Assembly: GCF_014695395.1 (NCBI RefSeq)
Contig: NZ_JACJOF010000025.1
Location: forward strand, 161,627 to 225,626
Length of the DNA: 64,000 nt
Direction: 5' to 3'
From: Nodosilinea sp. FACHB-131
GTDB lineage: Bacteria > Cyanobacteriota > Cyanobacteriia > Phormidesmidales > Phormidesmidaceae
Shown: positions 33,257 to 40,532 of the stretch, in pieces
Position numbering within the stretch: the stretch's first letter is position 1
Layout of the letters: each line of letters opens with the position of its first letter
The notes under the pieces: model-generated
What the model saw: the letters and a program-made list of their open reading frames with translations, nothing else
Databases searched by the model: none
What the model was told of the DNA's origin: nothing
Made by a program: the position numbers and the translations under genes

Positions 33257-35896
33257 ATGCCAAACTATCTGCGTCGTCGCCTAAGGGGCCTGTGGGGCGT
33301 ACTGTTTTTGGTGGGGCTGGTGCTGGCGATCTGGGGCGGCCACGGGTGGTGGTTACTGGGGCTGGCGAACGATGCGATCGCGCCTCAGGCTGGTACCCCA
33401 GAGCAGCTGGTGCAGACAGGGGTTTCCTTTTACCAAGCTGGCGACTATCAGAGCGCCATCGATCGCTGGCAACGGGCGCTGCAGAGCTATGGCCCTGGCG
33501 TTGAGTCATCGCAGCGAGCGCTGGTTTACGAAAATCTGGCCAGAGCCCATCAGCAGGTGGGGCAACCCGCTGAGGCACTAGACGCCTGGACTGCGGCGGT
33601 GACTCTCTACCGCGAGCTGGGCGACTCGCTGCACCTGGGGCGCACCTTGACCGAGCAAGCCCAGGTGCATTTGAGTTTGGGGCAGCACCGACGGGCGATC
33701 GCTCTGCTCTGCCTACCCCAGACCGAAGCTCCCACAGACTCTTGCACCCCCGGTTCAGCCCTGGCCCTGGCCACCGCCACCGACGACGCCCTGGGGGAAG
33801 TAGCGGCCCTGGGCAGTTTGGGCGAAGCCTATCGCCTGCAGGGCGACTACCCAGAAGCCGAGGCCATTTTGCAGCAAGGGCTAAAGCTCGCTCAGGCGTC
33901 GGGCTATGGTCAGTTTGAGGGAGCCTTACTCAACAGCCTGGGCAGCATTTTTCAGCGGCGATCGCGCCTTGACTACCGCCGAGCCGAGGCGGCCAGCCAG
34001 CTAGGACTGACCGGCATTGCCAACACCTTTAGCAGCCAGGCCCAAGGGCAATCGCAGCAGGCCCAGCAATTCTTAGAGCAAGCTCTTGAGAGTGCTCAGC
34101 AGCAGGCCAACCTGGCCGCAGAGTGGCAAACCCGACTCAACCTGCTGCCCCTCTATCGCCAGCAAGACGACCCAACCGCTGCGAATACGACCCGCCAGCG
34201 GCTGAGCGAGTTGGTGGCTCAGCTGCCCGCCAGTCGAATCCTGGCTTACGGAGCGATCGCCGTCGGTCGGTCGTATCAACCAGTGGGCACCACCTTTCGC
34301 TGTGCCCTACCCAGCGACGAGGCCCAGGCCCAGATCTGGTTAGACCAGGGCGCGGCGATCGCTACCCAAATCGGCGACCACCGCGCCCAATCCTTCGCCC
34401 TGGGAGAGCTGGGCCACCTGCGAGAGTGCCAGGGCCAGCTGGCTGCCGCTATGGCTCTGACCCAGCAGGCCCAGGTGGCCGCCACTCAGGGGTTGTCCGC
34501 CGCTGATAGCCTCTACCTGTGGCAGTGGCAAGCGGGCCGCATCGCTCGCCTCCAGGGCAACCCTGAGGCAGCGATCGCCGCTTATGCCCAAGCTGTCACC
34601 ACCCTAGAGAGCATTCGTACCGAAATTTTGGTGGCCGATCGCGACGTGCAATTCGACTTTCGAGATACCGTCGAACCCCTCTACCGCGAGCTAATTGAAC
34701 TCCAGCTCTCAGAGGTGGCAAGCCTTCAGGCGGCAGCCAAGCAAACCCTGCCCCCATCAGCCTCGGCCTTAGAGTCGGCCCTGGTCACTGCCGATGCCTT
34801 GCGGCTGGCTGAATTGCAAAATTACTTTGGCAACGACTGCATTCTCAACCCCGTCGCCCAAGCCCGAGTCGATCTGCTGGCCCAAAGCACCAATACCGCC
34901 GTCATCAGCTCGGTCGTACTGCCCCAGCGCACGGCCCTAATCGTCAATTTGCCCAACCAACCTCCACAGCTCGTCTGGATTGACAACAGCTCCCAGTTGC
35001 GAGACACCGTTGTGCAGTTTCGCCTAGGGTTGGAGGCCTTCTACACCGAGCCCTACGACACCACCGTGGCCGAACAGCTCTACGGTCAGCTGATCAAGCC
35101 CTTAGAACCGGCTCTACAAGCAGGCAACATTACCACCCTGGTGTTTATCCACGACAGCTTTTTGCGCAGCGTGCCCATGGCAGCGCTCTACAACGGTGAC
35201 CAGTTTTTAATCGAGAAATACGCCATAGCCACCACCCCCGCCCTCACCCTGACCACCGCTGCACCCTCGCGTCCTGAGAATTTGCAGGCTCTGGTATTGG
35301 GCAGCAGCCAGGCGGTGATCGCGGCGGGGCGGCGGTTTCCGCCCATTCCGGCGGTGCCGACGGAGGTGGCCTCAGTCTTGGCAGCGCTGCCGGGCAGCCA
35401 GGCGCTGCTCGATGAGGCCTTTAGTCAGGCCCAGCTGGAGCAGGCCCTGCAAAAAACGCCTTTTTCCATTCTGCACTTTGCCACCCACGGGCAGTTCAGC
35501 CCCGATCCTGCGGAAAACTTCATCATCACCGGGCAGGGGGAAACCGTCACCTTTGGCCAGCTAGAGGCGTTCATTCAAGCGGGAAACCCCAAAAACCCAC
35601 AAATTGACCTGGTCATGCTCACAGCTTGCGACACCGCCGCCGGGGATGATCGCGCTACCTTAGGTCTGGCCGGAGTGGCGATTCGAGCCGGGGCTAGAAG
35701 TGCGATCGCCTCCCTCTGGCAGGCCGATGACGCCACCACAGCCCAAATCAGCCAGGACTTTTATCGGTTTTTGAAAGAACCTGATCTCAACAAGGCCCAA
35801 GCGCTCCAGCAGGCCCAAATTCAAGCCATTCGGCGGGGCTCTAGTGTTACCCCAGGTAAGTGGGCACCGCTAATCTTGGTGGGAAACTGGCTTTGA
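33257..35896 (+). CDS. TPR-CHAT protease, membrane-anchored
   Basis: This 879-residue protein has an N-terminal membrane anchor or signal (LWGVLFLVGLVLAIWGGHGW), about ten TPR units (residues 45-470, such as TGVSFYQAGDYQSAIDRWQR and LGSLGEAYRLQGDYPEAEAI) and a C-terminal CHAT protease domain. The dyad is intact: His744 in ILHFATHGQ and Cys791 in VMLTACDTAAG. The classic CHAT end PGKWAPLILVGNW is also present. The anchor implies that the TPR and CHAT parts face the periplasm, opposite to the CHAT domain at 14135. TPR-CHAT proteins are caspase-like proteases whose TPR part recognises partners. No obvious operon partner follows, since the next 600 bases hold little. Confidence 0.92.
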   Translation: MPNYLRRRLRGLWGVLFLVGLVLAIWGGHGWWLLGLANDAIAPQAGTPEQLVQTGVSFYQAGDYQSAIDRWQRALQSYGPGVESSQRALVYENLARAHQQVGQPAEALDAWTAAVTLYRELGDSLHLGRTLTEQAQVHLSLGQHRRAIALLCLPQTEAPTDSCTPGSALALATATDDALGEVAALGSLGEAYRLQGDYPEAEAILQQGLKLAQASGYGQFEGALLNSLGSIFQRRSRLDYRRAEAASQLGLTGIANTFSSQAQGQSQQAQQFLEQALESAQQQANLAAEWQTRLNLLPLYRQQDDPTAANTTRQRLSELVAQLPASRILAYGAIAVGRSYQPVGTTFRCALPSDEAQAQIWLDQGAAIATQIGDHRAQSFALGELGHLRECQGQLAAAMALTQQAQVAATQGLSAADSLYLWQWQAGRIARLQGNPEAAIAAYAQAVTTLESIRTEILVADRDVQFDFRDTVEPLYRELIELQLSEVASLQAAAKQTLPPSASALESALVTADALRLAELQNYFGNDCILNPVAQARVDLLAQSTNTAVISSVVLPQRTALIVNLPNQPPQLVWIDNSSQLRDTVVQFRLGLEAFYTEPYDTTVAEQLYGQLIKPLEPALQAGNITTLVFIHDSFLRSVPMAALYNGDQFLIEKYAIATTPALTLTTAAPSRPENLQALVLGSSQAVIAAGRRFPPIPAVPTEVASVLAALPGSQALLDEAFSQAQLEQALQKTPFSILHFATHGQFSPDPAENFIITGQGETVTFGQLEAFIQAGNPKNPQIDLVMLTACDTAAGDDRATLGLAGVAIRAGARSAIASLWQADDATTAQISQDFYRFLKEPDLNKAQALQQAQIQAIRRGSSVTPGKWAPLILVGNWL

Positions 35897-36529
35897 ACCC
35901 AAGAATTGTCGGCTTATAGAGTAGCAACTATGAAAACGAAGTTTTAATGCAGCGACTCTCATTGCCGGAGAATGAAGAGCATCTGTACTACCCTCCATTC
36001 CACTCACCAGGGCTATTGTCCGGATATTTCCCCAAACCCTTCAACGAAAGAATGCGAGCTTCAGCCTCTAAAAACGATAAATACGTGCATTGTACTACTC
36101 AGTTTTGAAGAAAATTAGTTCATGGCTAGTCCAAGTGGCGTACTACCTGAATCCCTTGCTGCTTAAAGAATTGAGAGGTAAGTTGCCCCAAATCGCAGCT
36201 TCGCCAGTTTTAGGCCTAAATGGATTGGGCTTTGACCTACGTTTGCTGTTTTAGGTACACCGCTACCAACGTAGCAATCCCCACCAGCCAGAGCAGATCA
36301 AAGCCCAGACCATTGTTACTACAATAAACTACCCTGGTGGAGCTGAACTTTGCAGTTCAGCAGTTGTTTGATGGCATGTATAACTTGTTAGATATAAATG
36401 TTTTAGATGCGTATAAGTTGTTGAAAATTACTAAAGAGTCTGCCGTTTGGTTGTGCCTTCTCAATAACTAAGAGTATTATTTGCTATATGGAGAGAACCA
36501 ACTGAGTGCAGCACTAAGAAGAATGGCAA
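35897..36529. other. Gene-poor intergenic stretch
   Basis: This gap holds no gene I can support. One short plus-strand frame (35947-36108, 53 residues, starting MQRLSLPENEE) has protein-like composition but no clear Shine-Dalgarno and no recognisable relatives. A minus-strand frame near 36235-36330 encodes a short hydrophobic stretch (FDLLWLVGIATLVAVYL) without a start codon and may be a gene relic. Confidence 0.4.
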
Positions 36530-36685
36530 ATGATGAAGAACGAATTTTGCATTTTGGTAGAGGCATACACTCAAGCTTCGAGTGACGGGGATACGGGTAC
36601 TGCTGAAACACTGCTGAAAGAACTAGATGGCATAGTCGTGTTATCCCAACACGCTCGCGTGAATGCAGAAAAAAGTAAGGGATGA
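36530..36685 (+). CDS. Small hypothetical protein (51 residues)
   Basis: The frame starts with two ATGs and encodes an acidic helical peptide (MMKNEFCILVEAYTQ, then TAETLLKELDGIVVLSQHA). Its TGA overlaps a downstream ATG in the arrangement ATGA, leading into the frame of the 49-residue protein at 36754. Its upstream sequence (36508-36530) closely matches the sequence upstream of the duplicate at 38808, which argues that it is a real expressed leader region. No function is recognised. Confidence 0.4.
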   Translation: MMKNEFCILVEAYTQASSDGDTGTAETLLKELDGIVVLSQHARVNAEKSKG

Positions 36686-36753
36686 ACAGTGGGGTAGTGC
36701 CTGTTGAGATTCGCCACCCCAAAGCAGACAACCACGCCAGCGAGGCATCAAAA

Positions 36754-36903
36754 ATGAACACTGACATTCAGACCTTAGAGCAAATTCTCAACCGCATTCT
36801 GAACACCAAACCCGCCGACAAAGCCCAGGACGAACTACTCAGCAAAGCCTACTCGTGCCTCCTAAGCGCGATCGCAGCTCTGGAGAAATACCAAGCCCAG
36901 TAG
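36754..36903 (+). CDS. Small helical protein, copy 1 of a duplicated pair
   Basis: This 49-residue protein (MNTDIQTLEQILNRILNTKP and onward, ending ALEKYQAQ) is closely similar over its full length to the 49-residue protein at 38808. That conservation of both ends marks ATG 36754 as the true start, although an upstream in-frame ATG at 36682 overlaps the preceding small gene. It is predicted to be two amphipathic helices. Function is unknown. Confidence 0.6.
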   Translation: MNTDIQTLEQILNRILNTKPADKAQDELLSKAYSCLLSAIAALEKYQAQ

Positions 36904-36919
36904 TCTATGCCGCTGCTGA

Positions 36920-37126
36920 CAGTACGAAATAATTGCCCGCCTAGAGCGTATTGAATCGCAGCAGCGTGAGATCCTCCAACGACTGCGCCATGGTGTGACC
37001 CCACCAGAGTGTGTCAACGGCGAGGCGTTGGCAATGTCTCCAGGTATCAAGCCTCGCGCCGTGGATGGTGAACTGCGAGCGCGTCTCCTAGCCAGCTGTG
37101 TCGGTATTGTTCGTTTTACCAGATAA
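36920..37126 (+). pseudogene. Possible remnant of a small helical/HTH-like gene
   Basis: A frame without a start codon encodes IARLERIESQQREILQRL, a coiled-coil-like segment, followed by CVNGEALAMSPGIKPRAVDG. That second segment resembles a winged-helix DNA-binding motif such as those of excisionase-like proteins. It stops at 37126. The lack of a start and the mosaic surroundings suggest a decayed gene. The family is a guess. Confidence 0.3.
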
Positions 37127-37241
37127 TACCGGCGCAGCTGCCGAGTTTTGAGCAGTATTTGTCTTTCTAGTAGATTTACTCCCAGCTAAATCAGTGCGAG
37201 GATGTGGACGCTCCCTGTCTCCATTTCGCCCAACCCACCCC

Positions 37242-38321
37242 ATGCCACAACTCTTTCCCCTGGCGCTGTCTGCCGCCCTGCTGACAACTGGCACGATTGC
37301 TCGTACTGCCCTCGCCCAACCCTCCCTAGATGTCGTAGCTGAATTACAGCAAGCCCCCGGCAACCTGACCGTCACCCCCAGCGGGCAGCTAATTCTGTCG
37401 CTGCACCAGTTCTACAACCCGCCTTACCCCGTCGCCGAGTACAGCAATGGTGCGATCGCGCCGTTGCTACCCCAATCAGAAAATAGCCCCGTTACCGCCA
37501 GCGTACTTGGCCTTTTAAGCGACAGCACCGGCATTGTTTGGCTCCTAGACAACGCCATGGGGACTGACAGCCCCCCGCAGCTAGTGGGGTGGAATACCCA
37601 GCAAGGCGCTCTCCACAAAACCATTTCACTCGCCGATGTCACCCCTGCTGGCTCGTTCATTAACGACCTGCGCATTGACGAGACGACCCAGACCGCTTTC
37701 ATCACCGACCCAGCCGGTGGCGACAACGCCGCCCTGATCGTGGTGGACCTAGAAGCAGGCACAGCCCAACGAGTATTAGAGGGCCACTACAGCGTTACCC
37801 CAGAACCCATTGACCTGTTTGTGGAGGGCAATCCATTACTGAGGCGTCAAGATCGCACTTACCAGCGCCCGCACGTCGGCGTAGATGCCATTGCCCTGGA
37901 TGCCAACCGCGAATGGCTTTACTACGGCGCTCTGCACGGCACCAGCCTCTATCGAATTCGCACCGCTGACTTGAGGGATAGGTCTCTGAGCGCGGCAGAA
38001 TTGGCAAGTCGAGTCGAGAAGTATGCCGACAAGCCAATTTGTGACGGCATTTTGATGGATGGGGCTGGCAACATCTACTTAGGAGAACTCGCAGCCAATG
38101 CGATCGGTGTGATCACTCCCGAGCGGGAGTACCGCCGTTTGATTGAAGATCCTCGCCTTAGCTGGGTTGATGACTTTGAGTTCTCTGCCGATGGTCAAAC
38201 CATCTATGCGGTTACCAATCGACTGCACCTATCGGCCCCGCTAAATGCAGGGGTAGAATCGGGCACACCGCCGTTCTATATTTTTGCATTTGAACCCCTT
38301 GCTCCCAGAACCCAGTGGTAG
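37242..38321 (+). CDS. Major royal jelly protein/Yellow-family (L-dopachrome tautomerase-related) protein
   Basis: This 359-residue secreted protein is a predicted six-bladed beta-propeller. It has a signal peptide (LFPLALSAALLTTGTIARTALAQP) and then family segments such as FINDLRIDETTQTAFITDPA, HVGVDAIALDANREWLYYGA, GTSLYRI and CDGILMDGAGNIYLGEL. Bacterial members resemble sugar lactonases and SMP-30-like hydrolases, but substrates are mostly unknown. The start is ATG 37242; a GTG 48 bases upstream would place residues before the signal peptide. It stands alone between the duplicated small genes. Confidence 0.88.
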   Translation: MPQLFPLALSAALLTTGTIARTALAQPSLDVVAELQQAPGNLTVTPSGQLILSLHQFYNPPYPVAEYSNGAIAPLLPQSENSPVTASVLGLLSDSTGIVWLLDNAMGTDSPPQLVGWNTQQGALHKTISLADVTPAGSFINDLRIDETTQTAFITDPAGGDNAALIVVDLEAGTAQRVLEGHYSVTPEPIDLFVEGNPLLRRQDRTYQRPHVGVDAIALDANREWLYYGALHGTSLYRIRTADLRDRSLSAAELASRVEKYADKPICDGILMDGAGNIYLGELAANAIGVITPEREYRRLIEDPRLSWVDDFEFSADGQTIYAVTNRLHLSAPLNAGVESGTPPFYIFAFEPLAPRTQW

Positions 38322-38348
38322 GCATTTGCTGCCTAGGGGTGCCCCTCG

Positions 38349-38492
38349 TTAGCGACGCTGCACTAGAATTTGAATGTCGCTCCGCTTGATCGGGTCAGGA
38401 ATGTAGAGTCCATCGTAGAAAAACGCCGGGCGCTTCACAGCCAAGGATTGCTTCGAACATCCCCAGAAGGTTGTAGCTGAATTTCTGTCCAT
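38349..38492 (-). CDS. Short open frame, 47 residues, unknown
   Basis: From ATG 38492 the minus strand encodes a basic peptide containing TTFWGCSKQS and FFYDGLYIPDPIKRSDIQIL. The composition looks protein-like and the stop is clean, but AGG abuts the start, so initiation is doubtful. It may be a real small gene or the 3' relic of a larger one. Confidence 0.3.
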   Translation of the reverse strand: MDRNSATTFWGCSKQSLAVKRPAFFYDGLYIPDPIKRSDIQILVQRR

Positions 38493-38598
38493 CCTGTATA
38501 AACAGCAACGTAGCGCAGAATCCAAAACACACTACGCTCAGTCCTACTAAGTACTAAATCCATTGACGTGATTAGGTTTCAGCGGTTTTTATACTACT

Positions 38599-38626
38599 GC
38601 CCTTGGCTCAGTACCGAGGGCTTTTT
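38599..38626 (+). terminator. Rho-independent terminator
   Basis: GCCCTTGG and CCGAGGGC form an eight-pair stem (one G-U) around a seven-base loop, followed by five T residues. It lies about 280 bases after the propeller gene and could end its transcript or one from a small RNA in between. Confidence 0.7.
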
Positions 38627-38807
38627 GCTGCCTACGCCTATTGACGCTTGAGAAAACAGGGCAGGCGCGCGATCGTCAAAGCAGTCGGCACCAATAGTAG
38701 GACTTCCTGGGAAATCAGTCGTTCGATTCATGAATCCTAGTAGCGGCGAGGTAACACTCATAGATGGAGGAATCAACCTGACGCAGCACTAAGAGGGTTG
38801 GCAAATT

Positions 38808-38957
38808 ATGAACACTGACATTCAGACCTTAAAGCAAATTCTCAACCACATCCTACGCACCGAGCCCGCCGACAAAGCCCATGCCGCGCTCCTAAATCAA
38901 TCCTACGCGAGCATCAAAAGCGCTGTTGATACCCTGGAGAAATACCAGGCACAATAG
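38808..38957 (+). CDS. Small helical protein, copy 2 of a duplicated pair
   Basis: This 49-residue protein (MNTDIQTLKQILNHILRTEP, ending TLEKYQAQ) matches the copy at 36754 along its whole length, and the upstream leader (38783-38805) matches 36508-36530. AAGAGGG lies 11 bases before the ATG. The duplication with conserved reading frame supports a real gene. A terminator-like hairpin follows at 38980. No function is recognised. Confidence 0.6.
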   Translation: MNTDIQTLKQILNHILRTEPADKAHAALLNQSYASIKSAVDTLEKYQAQ

Positions 38958-38979
38958 CCCCAGCAGAATTTCACCTGAG

Positions 38980-39008
38980 CCCCTGGCCTTACCGCTGGGG
39001 GTTTCTTT
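38980..39008 (+). terminator. Terminator-like hairpin after small gene copy 2
   Basis: CCCCTGGC and GCTGGGGG can form an eight-pair stem with two G-U pairs, followed by TTTCTTT. Confidence 0.55.
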
Positions 39009-39206
39009 GCATCTCTTCTTAACAGATCAGTGCCTCTAGCAGTGAAAATAAGGGAGTCCTCATAGCAATTGCAAATGGTTTGAGGTCTTCAGCCATCGAA
39101 CATTAATTTCAAATGTACATTTAGAGCCAAATTAATCCAACTTTAGATTGATAAACAAATAGAGCGTTAGAGTAAGCATAAACATAAGAATTTAGTGGTA
39201 CTAAAA

Positions 39207-39461
39207 ATGGAAAATAAAAATTTGGGTAATGACAGTCAAAAGCCTTTGGGGCTCGAAAGTGTCATGCGGCCTCCAACTCCAAGCCAGACTCGTCAACCTC
39301 TGGGTGACGAAACCTTAAACAAGATGCAGCAGGAGGACTCATCTCAAACTTCGGCAGATGCCAGAGTAGAAAACATCGATGAACTTGTGCGGGAAGATCA
39401 AGACAAGCCAGATGTGGTAAGAGGTGAGTTTGATCTGCTGACTAATCGGACTCCAGACTGA
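39207..39461 (+). CDS. Small hydrophilic hypothetical protein
   Basis: This 84-residue protein is rich in Asn, Gln, Asp, Glu and Pro (for example PPTPSQTRQPLGDETLNKM and ENIDELVREDQDKPDVVRGE) and is predicted to be largely disordered. It has no signal peptide or membrane helix. I prefer ATG 39207 over the GTG at 39195. The upstream DNA is AT-rich and there is no clear ribosome site. It has no recognised relatives. Confidence 0.5.
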   Translation: MENKNLGNDSQKPLGLESVMRPPTPSQTRQPLGDETLNKMQQEDSSQTSADARVENIDELVREDQDKPDVVRGEFDLLTNRTPD

Positions 39462-39626
39462 TCTTTATCCCCAGAAAGCGCCCTCTAACCTGAGTGGTAC
39501 TAAATTAACGCTAGTGGACCATCGTAAGCTGAAGTTGTGCGATCGCGTCTCTATTCACTTAGAAGTGGGCGGTAGGTCGATTGAGCATTGCACCGTCCGG
39601 CTTCCTGACATTTGCTAACTCAACGA

Positions 39627-40103
39627 TTACCTTTGGCCGCGCACAACTTGCTCTTCTGGTGGCGCACCTAGGAAGACGACGCGCACCTGTTGCGGCTGAA
39701 AGATTCCAGGGACGCTAACTTGCGCAGTCGCTTGCGGGATGGCGATACAACGGGTAAGGGCAGATTCAGGATTGTTGGCATTCAGTGCAGTCACATAGAT
39801 GGTGGCGCGGCGTCCGAGCACTTCGCTGTACGACACAACGGGCAGCAGTGAGTCGAGGCAGCCATTCAGGGTGAACTGAAGCGAAACCCGCGTTTCTGAC
39901 CCCGTGACGTTATCGGCAACGGGAATCCGGACAGCTTGGATTTCGGTAATTCGACCTCCGATCGCCGTCAAGCTTTCGGTGCGAGCCGGAACCGGAATTG
40001 CTTGAGCAGTAGTGGTCGCGATCGTGGTTAAGGCTGCTGTGATGGGAAAAAGTCGAGCTAACCTAAGTACCAGACAAAAACTGTAAGACGTGGAGAAACT
40101 CAT
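39627..40103 (-). CDS. Secreted hypothetical protein with IS-derived 5' end
   Basis: This 158-residue protein has a hydrophobic N-terminus resembling a signal peptide (LFPITAALTTIATTTAQAIP) and a beta-rich mature part (ETRVSLQFTLNGCLDSLLP; QVSVPGIFQPQQVRVVFLGA) with two cysteines. Its apparent start codon at 40103 and the first 13 codons lie inside the 3' end of the IS4 transposase frame, read in another frame. The original 5' end may therefore have been lost and replaced when the element inserted. No Shine-Dalgarno is evident. Function is unknown. Confidence 0.5.
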   Translation of the reverse strand: MSFSTSYSFCLVLRLARLFPITAALTTIATTTAQAIPVPARTESLTAIGGRITEIQAVRIPVADNVTGSETRVSLQFTLNGCLDSLLPVVSYSEVLGRRATIYVTALNANNPESALTRCIAIPQATAQVSVPGIFQPQQVRVVFLGAPPEEQVVRGQR

Positions 40104-40374
40104 CGGTTTTTTGTTCAAGATTAAGCACAATGTTTCTAGGATAGTCAAAGCCGTAGCGAAACGTGCTCTTTACTGTGCGCCCATGCTTTCTGAGCTTCAG
40201 CGGCTTGAGGTAATGGAGCCACTCGCCCATCAAGATTATCCAACACAACGCCAGCGAGAGCAAGGCTAAGAGCTTACTTAAGCGCTCACCATCAAAAAGC
40301 GGTGAGTTATGCGGGGATTTAGAAACGGGTCGGATGTCACGTTGCGCCACAGTTTTGCTATCCATCCATAACAT
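40063..40374 (-). pseudogene. IS4-family transposase remnant (C-terminal part)
   Basis: The minus strand encodes GERLSKLLALLSLALCWIIL, GEWLHYLKPLKLRKHGR and SLFRYG-like STFRYGFDYPRNIVLNLE, ending FLHVLQFLSGT. These match the C-terminal end of cyanobacterial IS4-type transposases. The first 25 codons of the frame are unrelated, so the DDE catalytic part is missing and the element cannot transpose. Its 3' end overlaps the start of the secreted protein at 39627. Confidence 0.8.
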
Positions 40375-40444
40375 CTCGTCTAGTAAAAAAACAACGCGGG
40401 AAAGGCTTTTCGAGTGTTGAGTCGTGCGGTCGGCTTACGTCTTA

Positions 40445-40490
40445 CCTGAGACAGCCGGGAAGCCTTGATTTCCCATTGCATTGTCTCAGG
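40445..40490. terminator. Nested hairpin downstream of the paralogue gene
   Basis: CCTGAGACA at 40445 pairs with TGTCTCAGG at 40482, enclosing GGGAA/TTCCC. It lies 43 bases after the stop of the gene at 40533 on the minus strand and probably protects or ends that transcript. There is no clean T-run on either side. Confidence 0.5.
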
Positions 40491-40532
40491 ATTGGAATAA
40501 TGAGACAGCAAAGGTCCAAAGAGATCAGCCAA

